39,691 nucleotides of DNA from an uncultured Actinomycetes bacterium (GCA_903899375.1 CAIUIT010000106.1:1-39691), one strand, 5' to 3'. Positions 1-8,292 are shown, counted from the first letter of the stretch. The notes: generated by a model not told the origin, from the sequence alone. A program made the numbers and translations.

Positions 1-360
1 AATGTTTCTAGTGTCCACGGGTCACGAAGCGAATTAACCTCATTGTCTTATGACACAAGTAAAGCCGGACTAGAGGCTGCCACGCGGACCGCAGCTTTGG
101 AATACGCTCGGTATGGCGTGCTTGTTAATTGCGTAGCACCAGGATTCGTAAATACACAAATGTCAATTGTTAATGGGACTAACGAACTAGATACAGAATG
201 GTTCCAAAACACCTACATCAGCAACCACCGGTTACCTTTATTGCGAGCCGCGGATGCTCAAGAAATAGCGCAGTTGATCGCTTGGCTTTCATCTAAAAAA
301 AACACATATATCACTGGACAGTCCATCACCATCGACGGTGGTCTATCTATAGGTATTTAG
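1..360 (+). CDS. SDR family oxidoreductase, C-terminal part (5' truncated by window)
   Basis: The reading frame is open from base 1, so the gene begins outside the window; the tracked TTG start at 43 is only internal. The visible part begins NVSS and continues with SYDTSKAG, the Ser plus Tyr-xxx-Lys catalytic signature of classical short-chain dehydrogenases/reductases, then NCVAPGFVNTQM (the segment after the cofactor site) and ends ITGQSITIDGG, the usual C-terminal SDR motif. It is therefore an NAD(P)-dependent oxidoreductase of the FabG-like classical type. The substrate cannot be told from this fragment, and the nucleotide-binding TGxxxGxG motif lies upstream of the window. It runs convergently toward metY with a 14-base gap. 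Confidence 0.88.
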   Translation, partial: NVSSVHGSRSELTSLSYDTSKAGLEAATRTAALEYARYGVLVNCVAPGFVNTQMSIVNGTNELDTEWFQNTYISNHRLPLLRAADAQEIAQLIAWLSSKKNTYITGQSITIDGGLSIGI

Positions 361-374
361 AAAAGTACAAGTGA

Positions 375-1691
375 TTAGTTCATTCCAACCGCAGCCTTGA
401 ATCCCAGCTCTAGATCACCCTTAATATCTTCGAAATCCTCAATGCCGATGCTGAGGCGAATCATGCCCGGGGTTATACCGGCGTTTCGTAAACCTTCTTC
501 CCCCAATTGTGAGTGAGTAGTCGAAGCCGGGTGAATAGCTAAAGATCTAACATCTCCGATATTTGCGACATGCTTAAACAGCTTGAGCCCATTAATAAAT
601 CTCTTACCCGATTCTTGGCCGCCTTTGATATCGAAGGACATGACAGCTCCCCCGCCTTTAGGGGCGTACTTCTGTTGATTCTTATGCCAGATTGAGGTTG
701 GCAATCCCCCATAAGCAACTACTGCAACTTGAGGATGGGTCGAAAGCCACTCGGCGATTTTTTGAGCATTTTCCAAATGGCTTCTCATACGCATGCTCAG
801 AGTATCCATACCTTGCGCAAGGATCCATGCATTAAAAGGAGTGACGCAGGGACCAAAGTCTCTTAACAACTGCACGCGAAGTTTGATGATGAAGGCAAGA
901 TTTCCAATTTGAGAATCGACTCCAAAATCACGCGCATACACCAAGCCGTTATAACTAGGATCTGGTTGATTGAAGCCAGGAAATTTAACAGGGTCTTTAG
1001 CGAAATCGAATGAGCCAGAATCTACGACGGCACCGACCATCGCGCTTCCATGGCCCGAAAGATATTTAGTAGCAGAATGAGTAACGATATCTGCGCCATA
1101 CTCGAAAGGTCGTGTCACATACGGCGTAGCAATAGTGTTATCGACGATCCACGGAACTCCTGCATCATGCGCAATTTTTGCGATGCCCTCGATATCGAGA
1201 ATGACACCTAGAGGGTTAGAAATTCCCTCCCCAAAGAGCGCCTTGGTGTTTGGCTTTATAGCAGCTTTCCAAGCATCCAAATTATTGGCATCCTCTACAA
1301 ATGTCGTTTCAACTCCCCATTTAGGTAGGGTGTAATTGAGCAGGTTATAGATACCGCCATAAATATTTCTGCTGGCGACAATGTGGTCACCTTGCTCGGC
1401 CACATTCATCAGCGCCATCGCAGTAGCTGACATTCCGGATGAAAAGAGGAGCGAGGCCAATCCCCCTTCTAAAACTGCCAGCCTCTTCTCGACCGCATCT
1501 TGAGTTGGATTCGAGATTCTTGTATAAGAATGTCCGAACTCTGTGAGGGCGAAGAGCCCAGCGGCGTGATCAGCATCGCGAAATTGATAGGCCGTTGTCT
1601 GGTATATCGGAAGCGATATCGACCCGGTATCTGAATCTGAATCTTGCCCTGCGTGGATTTGGTTTGTAGAAAAGGACCAATCTTCAGACAT
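375..1691 (-). CDS. metY: O-acetylhomoserine sulfhydrylase (aminocarboxypropyltransferase)
   Basis: This is a cytosolic PLP enzyme of the Cys/Met metabolism family that makes homocysteine from O-acetylhomoserine and sulfide. The 438-residue length fits MetY rather than the shorter MetB/MetC enzymes (about 380). Visible motifs are the N-terminal TNQIHAGQ, the YTRISNPT substrate loop near residue 56, SSGMSA near 85, and the PLP lysine in SATKYLSGHG (K209). The ATG at 1691 has a strong ribosome site (GAGGAGG) about 9 bases upstream, which settles the start. A 256-base leader with a 9-bp P1-like inverted repeat precedes it (see separate entries) and may be a methionine- or SAM-linked control region; that role is inferred. 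No other met gene is adjacent in the window. Confidence 0.95.
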   Translation of the reverse strand: MSEDWSFSTNQIHAGQDSDSDTGSISLPIYQTTAYQFRDADHAAGLFALTEFGHSYTRISNPTQDAVEKRLAVLEGGLASLLFSSGMSATAMALMNVAEQGDHIVASRNIYGGIYNLLNYTLPKWGVETTFVEDANNLDAWKAAIKPNTKALFGEGISNPLGVILDIEGIAKIAHDAGVPWIVDNTIATPYVTRPFEYGADIVTHSATKYLSGHGSAMVGAVVDSGSFDFAKDPVKFPGFNQPDPSYNGLVYARDFGVDSQIGNLAFIIKLRVQLLRDFGPCVTPFNAWILAQGMDTLSMRMRSHLENAQKIAEWLSTHPQVAVVAYGGLPTSIWHKNQQKYAPKGGGAVMSFDIKGGQESGKRFINGLKLFKHVANIGDVRSLAIHPASTTHSQLGEEGLRNAGITPGMIRLSIGIEDFEDIKGDLELGFKAAVGMN

Positions 1692-1769
1692 CTATAAAAC
1701 CTCCTCAGGAATTCTCTTTAGACACTAGCCCTGTTGCGGATTCAGAGGAAGGGATACAGCACTCAGACA

Positions 1770-1860
1770 CACCAATTTTTCTATATCCTTCCCAAATATC
1801 CCTTCAGGGGGTAGCCTTACGGTAATTCGCAGAACCTCGTGGCGCCTGAGGAAATTGGTG
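1770..1860 (-). promoter_or_regulatory. Candidate structured 5' leader RNA of metY
   Basis: Read on the minus strand, CACCAAUUU (1852-1860 complement) pairs perfectly with AAAUUGGUG (1770-1778 complement), a 9-bp stem closing 73 nucleotides. Inside are two smaller hairpins, CCUC-aggcgccac-GAGG and a CCC-cugaa-GGG. A second pairing option exists: the internal GAAGGGAUA is complementary to UAUCCCUUC nearer the start codon (forward 1748-1756 versus 1797-1805), giving mutually exclusive folds. I could not match it to SAM-I, SAM-II, SAM-IV, SAH, cobalamin or TPP consensus cores. A riboswitch-like role is inferred from position upstream of a methionine gene and from the architecture only. Confidence 0.45.
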
Positions 1861-1885
1861 CTTCTTTATAGCTCTGCACAAGCTA

Positions 1886-1928
1886 CTGAAGTTGCTCCGC
1901 TTTTAGTTCATAGGTGGGGCAACTTCAG
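1886..1928. repeat. 10-bp inverted repeat between metY and marC-like gene
   Basis: CTGAAGTTGC (1886-1895) and GCAACTTCAG (1919-1928) are a perfect inverted repeat; with wobble pairs the stem extends about three more base pairs, leaving a loop of about 17 bases. It sits in the divergent promoter region, 20-32 bases before the possible marC-family starts. There is no T-run on either side, so it is not an ordinary intrinsic terminator. The 9-base word GGTGCTTCT occurs right after it (1928-1936) and again at 1857-1865, flanking the other leader element as a direct repeat. It could be an operator or part of the metY leader. Confidence 0.5.
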
Positions 1929-1947
1929 GTGCTTCTGAGTTTGTGGG

Positions 1948-2559
1948 ATGCTTACGAGCATGCATATCAGCAGTGACGTAACAACCTTGGTTGCTCTCTT
2001 CGCAATCGTAAGTCCTATCACCTCCATACCAGTCTTTCTTTCCCTTACATCTGGTTCATCCCCAAAGCAGCGCAGAGTTATAGCAATGCAGACTGCGGCT
2101 GTCTCTGGGCTGACACTCATCATCGCCTATTTCGTGGGTGACATCATCCTTAAACTCTTGAACATCCAAATCGAGGCATTCCGAATTGCCGGTGCCCTGG
2201 TCATTGGGGCGATCGGTTGGAGCATGGTGATGGGCAGGCAGAGTTCAATCATTGCATCGGGAAAATCCGGTGCGTTGGTTGTTCCACTAGCTATCCCCTT
2301 AATGGCGGGCCCAGGGGCAATTGCTACGGTGATTGCCATCGGAAACACCGATCGCGGGACCGTGCGAATCGCGAATCTGGTGATCATTCTGATCCTTGCT
2401 GCGCTTACGGGGATACTGCTACTGGCCGCTGCACCGATTGAGAGATGGTTAGGCGAACAGGGACTAATGATTTTGACCCGAATATTTGGTTTGCTCTTGC
2501 TTTCAATCGCCGTCTCTACAATTATGTCATCTCTAACTTCTTATATTCATGCTCTTTGA
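1948..2559 (+). CDS. MarC family integral membrane protein
   Basis: The 203-residue product is almost entirely hydrophobic, with about six membrane segments, and carries the MarC/UPF0056 features: an N-terminal VALFAIVSPITSIPVFLSLT (the DP-x-G-x-x-P-like loop appears here as SPITSIP), and an AIPLMAGPGAIATVI segment near residues 112-126. The molecular function of MarC proteins is unsettled; the old link to multiple antibiotic resistance was not confirmed. Two ATG codons compete, at 1948 and 1960, and neither has a clear ribosome site; the shorter form (MHISSDVT) matches family N-termini about as well. Its 3' end overlaps the convergent membrane protein gene by 27 bases. Confidence 0.85.
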   Translation: MLTSMHISSDVTTLVALFAIVSPITSIPVFLSLTSGSSPKQRRVIAMQTAAVSGLTLIIAYFVGDIILKLLNIQIEAFRIAGALVIGAIGWSMVMGRQSSIIASGKSGALVVPLAIPLMAGPGAIATVIAIGNTDRGTVRIANLVIILILAALTGILLLAAAPIERWLGEQGLMILTRIFGLLLLSIAVSTIMSSLTSYIHAL

Positions 2560-3384
2560 GTAACTAACTGCCACCAAAACCAGACCAAGAAGTAGTTCGA
2601 CTATTCCATTGGACATGAGCGGTGCGATTAATGGATGTGCCGCAATAGGAATTGCTTCTCGAGCCAGAGGTTCTGTCGCGCTAGTCGCTTGATGCTTCAC
2701 CACAGCAGTAGCAATAATATATAGAGCAACGAGAAAAAAACCATCGCTCAAAAAGATAATTCCTGGCACGCGAAGAGCAGAACGGAAAGACTTTGCAAAG
2801 AGCAGATAGAGAAGCAGAGTCAGCACAGAAAGAGCTAGAAGTATCCAGACTCCAATAGTGAAATACGATTTGATCTGAGAAGCATCAGGGCTATTGGTCT
2901 GCGGTTGCAATCGGATTGGCTTAATCTTGTTAAGTTCTTTGCTTAACTTTGAAAATTGTGGATCCACGGATTCAAAACCGAGCAAAGCAAGTTGCAGAAT
3001 GGGTTTTACATCGATGTTCTGCCGCGCTTTCGCTCCTCCGGTGTAATAGTTATATGCGATATCAGATACGGCACCCAGTTCTCCCTTGAATACTGGATTT
3101 CCCAGAAAGGTCGTCACGGCTGCAGAGATCTGAGGGCCCTTTTTCAAGAGAAGCGTGCGCTCATCACCCGTGGCGGATTCGAGTGCTTTGGAGACGAAGT
3201 AAGTTCCAGCGTCGTGCTTGAAAGTTGTATTCGAGAGCAAAGAATTGGTCACCTTATTAACGGGGTTTCCCATTCCAACAGATAGGAAGAGGCTGCCTGA
3301 AATTGAGAGCAATGTAAAACAGATAGCGAAAAAGATCGCAGAGGGGATTGCGGCGCCACGTTTAGCCTTAAGCAAGATTCCCAT
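2533..3384 (-). CDS. Hypothetical membrane protein with large extracytoplasmic domain
   Basis: I do not recognise a named family. The 283-residue product begins with a basic stretch and one membrane helix (about residues 12-37), followed by about 135 residues predicted outside the membrane, then three further helices (about 173-197, 207-230, 258-276). There are no cysteines in the loop and no obvious enzymatic motif. This layout (one helix, an exposed alpha-rich domain, three helices) is seen in several uncharacterised actinobacterial envelope proteins. The gene is convergent with the MarC-like gene and overlaps it by 27 bases at the 3' end; it is transcribed in the same direction as the VOC gene upstream, 55 bases apart. 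Confidence 0.75.
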   Translation of the reverse strand: MGILLKAKRGAAIPSAIFFAICFTLLSISGSLFLSVGMGNPVNKVTNSLLSNTTFKHDAGTYFVSKALESATGDERTLLLKKGPQISAAVTTFLGNPVFKGELGAVSDIAYNYYTGGAKARQNIDVKPILQLALLGFESVDPQFSKLSKELNKIKPIRLQPQTNSPDASQIKSYFTIGVWILLALSVLTLLLYLLFAKSFRSALRVPGIIFLSDGFFLVALYIIATAVVKHQATSATEPLAREAIPIAAHPLIAPLMSNGIVELLLGLVLVAVSYSKSMNIRS

Positions 3385-3439
3385 GATTAAGGGTAAGCGA
3401 GAAGCTTAACTAGCGGCAACGGATTTTGAATGTGAATAC

Positions 3440-3889
3440 CTAATTGACGAAGTCGGATAACTGGATCTTCGTCATCCCTCGCAATATTCCCCAATTTTGT
3501 TCCGCCTTTTCTCCATCAGGGTGTCCGACATAATCGCGCATCTGCAAGGGCGTGACCTGCCAACTGACTCCCCACTTATCGGTGCACCAGCCGCACCTGC
3601 CGGGAGCTCCATTGGTGGTAATCGCATCCCATAGTCGGTCGGTCTCCTCTTGCCCATCGACCTGGATAGAGAGTGAGATTGAGTTATTGAAAAGATCACC
3701 GCCTGGAGTATTCATTCCTATGAACTCATGTCCGTAGATTGCAAAGTCAGCGGTGAAAAGTTCGGGGCTAACGAGGTTCTCCGCCGCGACGCGCATGTGA
3801 TTGCCAAATGTCTCTTTATAGAAAATTAGAGCTTCTTGTAAACCATCGCTAAACCACAGGAAGGTTTTGAGCGTAGAGGGTTGGGTCAT
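3440..3889 (-). CDS. VOC/PhnB-like 3-demethylubiquinone-9 3-methyltransferase-type fold protein
   Basis: The 149-residue product is a PhnB-like member of the vicinal oxygen chelate (glyoxalase/bleomycin resistance) superfamily. Seen: FLWFSDGLQEALIFYKETFG at the N-terminus, FTADFAIYGHEFIGMN in the middle, and the CGWCTDKWGVSWQVTP motif near residue 107, which is typical of the YjdN/PhnB group. Members of this group often have no assigned reaction. The ORF track opens at 3976, but the family begins at MTQPSTLKTF, so the ATG at 3889 is preferred; the longer form would intrude on the divergent GNAT gene. Upstream there is no good ribosome site, so a leaderless transcript is possible. Confidence 0.88.
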   Translation of the reverse strand: MTQPSTLKTFLWFSDGLQEALIFYKETFGNHMRVAAENLVSPELFTADFAIYGHEFIGMNTPGGDLFNNSISLSIQVDGQEETDRLWDAITTNGAPGRCGWCTDKWGVSWQVTPLQMRDYVGHPDGEKAEQNWGILRGMTKIQLSDFVN

Positions 3890-3937
3890 GGAAGAATTAT
3901 CACCCAAAGTGACTATCCGTTCTACTAATCTCTTCCC

Positions 3938-4522
3938 ATGGAATCTGAGCATCTTAAACTTGATGTCCTTACCCATGACAGGATCCCGGAGATCTTCGCA
4001 GCCCTCGGGAGAGATCCCGATATCTATTGCTGGCTACCTTTTGCTACGCCGAAATCTATAGATGATCTCGCGCCAGTTCTGGAGGGGTTCATCCGAGACA
4101 CCAACTCGGGAATCAGAATTGCTTATGCAGTCATTCTTAAATCTTCGGATTTGGCGATAGGGACTTCCTCCTTTCTTGATCTCAACCCCATCCATAACTC
4201 TCTGGAGATAGGTTCTACTTTCTACGCTAAGGAATACTGGCGCTCCTTTGTAAATACTGAAGCCAAAATCTTGCTATTGGCTGAAGCATTCGAAGTTCGA
4301 CGGGTGGAACGAGTCACCTTAAAAACCGACTCCATGAACGAACGCTCGCGCGCCGCGATCTTGCGTTTGGGCGCAACCTTTGAAGGCATCCTGCGCCACC
4401 ACATGCTTCGGCCAGACGGCTCTTGGCGTGACTCTGCATATTTCTCTATCTTGAAATCAGAGTGGCCAGTCGTTAAGAAGAATTTGCAGGCCAAATTGCT
4501 GAGTCAATCGAATACGCAATGA
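3938..4522 (+). CDS. GNAT family N-acetyltransferase, RimJ/RimL type
   Basis: The 194-residue protein matches the RimJ/RimL branch of the GNAT superfamily (COG1670): an N-terminal LKLDVLTHDRIPEIFAAL, the central LEIGSTFYAKEYWRS, and the C-terminal motif LKTDSMNERSRAAILRLGATFEGILRHH, which forms the acetyl-CoA side of the fold. Members acetylate protein N-termini, antibiotics or small amines; the target here is unknown. It is divergent from the VOC gene (48-base gap). Its stop overlaps the ATG of the next gene (ATGA), so translational coupling with the EamA transporter is likely. Confidence 0.88.
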   Translation: MESEHLKLDVLTHDRIPEIFAALGRDPDIYCWLPFATPKSIDDLAPVLEGFIRDTNSGIRIAYAVILKSSDLAIGTSSFLDLNPIHNSLEIGSTFYAKEYWRSFVNTEAKILLLAEAFEVRRVERVTLKTDSMNERSRAAILRLGATFEGILRHHMLRPDGSWRDSAYFSILKSEWPVVKKNLQAKLLSQSNTQ

Positions 4523-5409
4523 CACTTACTCGCGTTCAAAAGTCAGGATTGAGATACGCCTTCTTTGGAGTATTCCTCTTCTCTGGCTCACTCCCTCTCA
4601 CGAAATTGGCCTTGCAGGGGTATGACCCGTTCTTCACCGCCTTTGCCAGACCCCTAATCGCCGGAACCCTGGCGATTCCTTTGATGGTGAGAGCTCGGGC
4701 ATTTAAACTTCCACGACAACTCTGGCGTTCGATGATCTATGTAACTATTGGTGCCGCATTTAGCTGGCCTATATTTATCGCGCTGGCGCTTCAACGCTCC
4801 ACTTCGGCCCATGTGGCAGTTATTGCCGCCGTTATGCCTTTGGTTACTGCAATCATGTCGGTAATTAAATCCAAACGAAAAGTTGGCACTCAATTTTGGA
4901 TTGCGTCATCACTCGGAACCCTGTTGCTGATCCTCTTCGCTTTGAGTCGTGGTGGCGCAAAAGGTGAAAATGGCGTCGCCGATTTATTGACCCTTGCAGC
5001 GGTACTGGGTTCTTCCTTTTGCTATGTCGAAGGCGCAAATTTAACTAAACACATGCCAGGGTGGCAGGTAATTTCTTGGGTGGTCATCATTGCTATTCCA
5101 TTGAGCGCTGTCGGAGCCATCTTCACATTTAGCCATACTCACCACCTTTATCAGTTCCATTGGAATGCGCTGATTGGACTGTTGGCAATTGGTTTCTCTT
5201 CAATGTATATAGGCTTCTTTGCCTGGTATCGCGGTCTGAAAGATCTAGGAGTGGCTCATGGATCTCAGGTACAGCAACTGCAAGCGATCATGACGCTGGG
5301 CTGGTCGGCACTTTTCCTCCATGAACAAATAACGTTTGGCACCGTGCTATCAGCGTGCGGGATCGTTATCTGCGTCCTATGGGCGCTCACCACCGTCATC
5401 TCCGTTTGA
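4519..5409 (+). CDS. EamA family (DMT superfamily) transporter
   Basis: The 296-residue product has about ten hydrophobic segments arranged as two similar halves, the EamA/DMT layout, with FFGVFLFSGSLPLTKLALQG in the first helix pair and SSMYIGFFAWYRGLKDLG plus QLQAIMTLGWSALFLHEQITFGT in the second half (the conserved Glu-rich end of EamA helix 9). These proteins export amino acids or metabolites; the substrate cannot be inferred. It overlaps the GNAT gene by four bases and is probably co-transcribed with it. Confidence 0.9.
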   Translation: MTLTRVQKSGLRYAFFGVFLFSGSLPLTKLALQGYDPFFTAFARPLIAGTLAIPLMVRARAFKLPRQLWRSMIYVTIGAAFSWPIFIALALQRSTSAHVAVIAAVMPLVTAIMSVIKSKRKVGTQFWIASSLGTLLLILFALSRGGAKGENGVADLLTLAAVLGSSFCYVEGANLTKHMPGWQVISWVVIIAIPLSAVGAIFTFSHTHHLYQFHWNALIGLLAIGFSSMYIGFFAWYRGLKDLGVAHGSQVQQLQAIMTLGWSALFLHEQITFGTVLSACGIVICVLWALTTVISV

Positions 5410-5465
5410 GTGCTGCCCCCAGTCGTACTTATCAGTAGGCTTTTCCACGGGATTAGATTTCTGCT

Positions 5466-6899
5466 GTGAATATCCGAGAAGATGGAAACCTGCCTGTCAT
5501 CATTCAAGGTGGTATGGGTATTGGTGTTTCGTCAGTCCAAATGGCGCGTGCCGTCGCCCACATGGGTCATCTCGGTGTCGTGTCAGGAACCGCCATTGAT
5601 TCTGTCTTTGCGCGGCGGTTGCAAGATGGGGATCTCGAAGGAGATGTCCGTTGGGCGCTAGAACAATTTCCTGATCAAGATTGTGTCGCTGAAATACTTG
5701 ATCGCTTTTATATCGCTGGTGGCCGCAGCGAGAACGCAAGTTACCTCGATGTTCCCAAGTTAAGTTTGAGTCCTACTCCATTTGCCTCAAAAGTTCTGGT
5801 TGCTGCCAATTTTGTTGAAGTGAAGCTGGCCAAGCGCCACACAACGGGATTAATAGGAATTAATTTTCTGGAGAAAGTCCAACTTGCAACCCCTGCATCT
5901 ATCTACGGTGCAATCTTGGCCGATATTGACTACATCCTCATGGGCGCCGGTATTCCTGCTGATATTCCCAAGCTAATCTCGGACCTTTTGACGGGAGAGC
6001 GAGTTCAATTCAAGATAAAGGTCGAGGGTGCAGATAAACCACACCTCCTAAGTTTCGATCCAGATCTCATTAAAGGCGTCAACTACGAGACTTTAAATCG
6101 TCCTAAGTTCTTGGCTATCGTCTCTTCGCATATCCTGGCCAATTATCTAGCACGTGATGAAGTCACGCGCCCTGATGGTTTTGTCATCGAAGGGCCTACT
6201 GCAGGTGGCCACAATGCTCCCCCTCGCAGCAAGGAACACATCGGCGAAGATGGGCAAGTGACCTTTACCGATAAAGACCTTGCAGATTTTGAAAAAGTTA
6301 AAGCGGTAGGACTCCCCTTCTGGCTCGCCGGTGGCTATGGGACGCCAGGCAAAGTCAAAGAGGCAATTGACTTGGGTGCTGCTGGAGTTCAGGTCGGGTC
6401 TCTCTTCGCCCTGTCGACTGAATCGGGAATCACAGAAGAGTTGCGCGGCGAAGTCTTGATTGCGCTCAACGAAGGAACTCTCGAGATTCGTACCGAGCCC
6501 AAAACCTCTTCCACAGGTTTCCCATTCAAGGTAGTTGAGATCAACGGAACAGCAACTGACTCAGAAGTATACGAAGCTCGCAATCGTAAATGTGACCTTG
6601 GATATTTGCGTTCCCCATTCCTGCGTCCAGATGGTGGGATCGGTTATCGATGTAGCGCCGAACCGATTAAGACCTTTGAATTCAAAGGAGGCGCGGCGGG
6701 GGAAGCCGAAAACGTCAAATGTCTTTGTAATGCTCTCATGGCAAACATTGGCTTAGGTCAGGTGCGATGGGGTACCTATCACGAACCCGCCTTACTGACT
6801 TTGGGATCCGATCTATCTGGAGCTGCGGAGTTGAGTGTTCTGCACGGGGGTTCCTGGACATCTGCTGATGTCATTAACTATTTAACTTCTGCACTCTGA
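5466..6899 (+). CDS. Nitronate monooxygenase-like FMN enzyme (COG2070)
   Basis: The 477-residue protein is a TIM-barrel FMN protein of the 2-nitropropane dioxygenase/nitronate monooxygenase superfamily, related also to PfaD-type enoyl reductases. Seen: PVIIQGGMGIGVSSVQMARAVA near residues 10-30 (FMN-binding start), EGPTAGGHNAPPR near 242-254 with the GGHN motif, and GGYGTPGKVKEAIDLGAAGVQVGS near 290-315 (phosphate-binding loop). It is about 100 residues longer than class I nitronate monooxygenases; the extra C-terminal part holds several cysteines (CDLGYL, RCSAEP, CLCNAL), which could bind a metal or be structural. The start is a GTG at 5466. The physiological substrate is not evident. Confidence 0.82.
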   Translation: MNIREDGNLPVIIQGGMGIGVSSVQMARAVAHMGHLGVVSGTAIDSVFARRLQDGDLEGDVRWALEQFPDQDCVAEILDRFYIAGGRSENASYLDVPKLSLSPTPFASKVLVAANFVEVKLAKRHTTGLIGINFLEKVQLATPASIYGAILADIDYILMGAGIPADIPKLISDLLTGERVQFKIKVEGADKPHLLSFDPDLIKGVNYETLNRPKFLAIVSSHILANYLARDEVTRPDGFVIEGPTAGGHNAPPRSKEHIGEDGQVTFTDKDLADFEKVKAVGLPFWLAGGYGTPGKVKEAIDLGAAGVQVGSLFALSTESGITEELRGEVLIALNEGTLEIRTEPKTSSTGFPFKVVEINGTATDSEVYEARNRKCDLGYLRSPFLRPDGGIGYRCSAEPIKTFEFKGGAAGEAENVKCLCNALMANIGLGQVRWGTYHEPALLTLGSDLSGAAELSVLHGGSWTSADVINYLTSAL

Positions 6900-6900
6900 T

Positions 6901-7545
6901 CTATCGAGGATGAGTTAGTAGCAAACCTATCGCTAAGAGGATAATTCCAGCTGCAGATATGCCTGTCAGCGTCCTTCGTACTTTGGGCCTCGCAAGAAAT
7001 ACCGCGGACTTATCAACTGCAAGTATTAAAAATGTGTACCATGAAAATGAGACCAAAGCCTGAACGCAGGCCAAAATAAAGATTCCAAGACCAAGCGAGA
7101 AATGTCCAGGAACGAATTGTGGAATAAATGCGACGGCAAATACCGCTGCCTTAACATTTGTGAGATTCGTGAATAGACCTAAGCGATAAGCAGCTCCAGC
7201 GCTCGTCTTGGCACCACTGTGCATATCAAACTTTCCAAATTCGTTCTTCAACTGAATTAGTGTTTGAACTGCCAATCCCATCAAGAAGGCCACCCCGACA
7301 AATTTCAGAATATTGAATGCTATATGCGATTTAGCAAAGATTGCAGATAAGCCGACCGACGAAAGGGTGCCCCAGACGATGAGGCCAGATGAGTTTCCAA
7401 AGACCGAGAAGAACGCGGCGCGTTTACCGCCCACCATGCTCTGTCTCAGCACCATCGCTACACCCTGACCAGGCACAATTGCCAACAAGAGCGCCGTCAA
7501 AGCGAAAGCTGGAACGATTCGCAGTAATTGTAGGCTCGCGTTCAC
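6901..7545 (-). CDS. LysE family amino acid exporter (RhtB-like translocator)
   Basis: The product is a six-helix LysE/RhtB-type exporter. The characteristic N-terminal pattern is VPGQGVAMVLRQSMVGGKRAAFFSVFGNSSG (the family's TPGP...GGRRAG region, here PGQG), followed by FTNLTNVKAAVFAVAFIPQFV, a hallmark NPK-like loop in which the usual Pro is Val. The tracked start is a TTG at 7578; the GTG at 7545 gives MNASLQLLRIV and places the PGQG at residue 25, as in the family, so I prefer it (214 residues). It ends one base after the nitronate monooxygenase-like gene on the opposite strand. Substrate unknown; amino acids or their derivatives are likely. Confidence 0.85.
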   Translation of the reverse strand: MNASLQLLRIVPAFALTALLLAIVPGQGVAMVLRQSMVGGKRAAFFSVFGNSSGLIVWGTLSSVGLSAIFAKSHIAFNILKFVGVAFLMGLAVQTLIQLKNEFGKFDMHSGAKTSAGAAYRLGLFTNLTNVKAAVFAVAFIPQFVPGHFSLGLGIFILACVQALVSFSWYTFLILAVDKSAVFLARPKVRRTLTGISAAGIILLAIGLLLTHPR

Positions 7546-7591
7546 GGCCCAAAGGTACCCTTTTAGGGCAATTGCCAACTAATATCTCATA

Positions 7592-8290
7592 ATGATCCAA
7601 ATTCGTGAACTGCGCACTCTCGAAGAACAATTTCACGCGCGAATGATCTTTGATTCAGTCTGGCCAGCGCCAAATGAGACTCAGATAACTTCGAATTTGC
7701 TCCAAGCAATGACTCATAGCGGCAGTTACCTCGTGGGTATATTTGATGGGCCAAAGGTGGTGGGAGCCTCATTCGCATTCCCGGCAATCGAATCAGAGGT
7801 TCACCTCCACTCTCATATGACGGCCTTTATCGATACCCACCGCGATCTTGGTTTGGGTACCGAAGTAAAGATGCATCAGTGGGCTTGGGCCAAGGAGCGC
7901 GGATATGCATCTATTACCTGGACGTTTGACCCTTTGGTTCGTCGCAATGCACGTTTCAACATATTGAAACTTGGTGCAGATATCCTTTCTTATCATCCCA
8001 ACTTCTACGGGAATATGGCCGATGATCTCAATAGTGGAGATGAATCAGATCGCCTTATGGTGCGCTGGGATACCAGCCCGGATAAGCCTTCTCCGCGCTA
8101 TGAAATAGTCGATCCACCTTTTGACGCCGAATTGGTAGCGCTCCCTTTGGACATAGTCGAGATTCGCCGTTCTAAACCCGAGTTAGGCCAGCGCTATCGA
8201 CAACAGGTCCGACAAACATTCATGGAAAATTTCGCACTTGGCAAGAAGGTCATCGGGTTTTCCGCGCACAATGAATATGTATTGGAGTAG
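7592..8290 (+). CDS. GNAT acetyltransferase-like protein (COG3375 type), possible N-succinyl/acyl-amino acid synthesis
   Basis: This 232-residue protein resembles the COG3375 group of GNAT proteins: IRELRTLEEQFHARMIFDSVWP at the N-terminus, VVGASFAFPAI and SHMTAFIDTHRDLGLGTEVKMHQWAWAKERGYASITWTFDPLVRRNARFNILKLGA, the last being the diagnostic stretch of that group. The stop is two bases from the ATG of the MenC-type gene, whose ribosome site (GGAG) lies in the end of this gene, so the two are coupled. In Geobacillus a GNAT beside an N-succinylamino acid racemase is a succinyl-CoA:D-amino acid N-succinyltransferase (known); whether this protein does the same is inference from the pairing. Confidence 0.8.
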   Translation: MIQIRELRTLEEQFHARMIFDSVWPAPNETQITSNLLQAMTHSGSYLVGIFDGPKVVGASFAFPAIESEVHLHSHMTAFIDTHRDLGLGTEVKMHQWAWAKERGYASITWTFDPLVRRNARFNILKLGADILSYHPNFYGNMADDLNSGDESDRLMVRWDTSPDKPSPRYEIVDPPFDAELVALPLDIVEIRRSKPELGQRYRQQVRQTFMENFALGKKVIGFSAHNEYVLE

Positions 8291-8292
8291 AG

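Noticed and set aside
1770-1860. SAM-I, SAM-IV or cobalamin riboswitch upstream of metY
   Set aside because: None of the diagnostic core motifs of those classes could be found, so the element is listed only as an unclassified leader.
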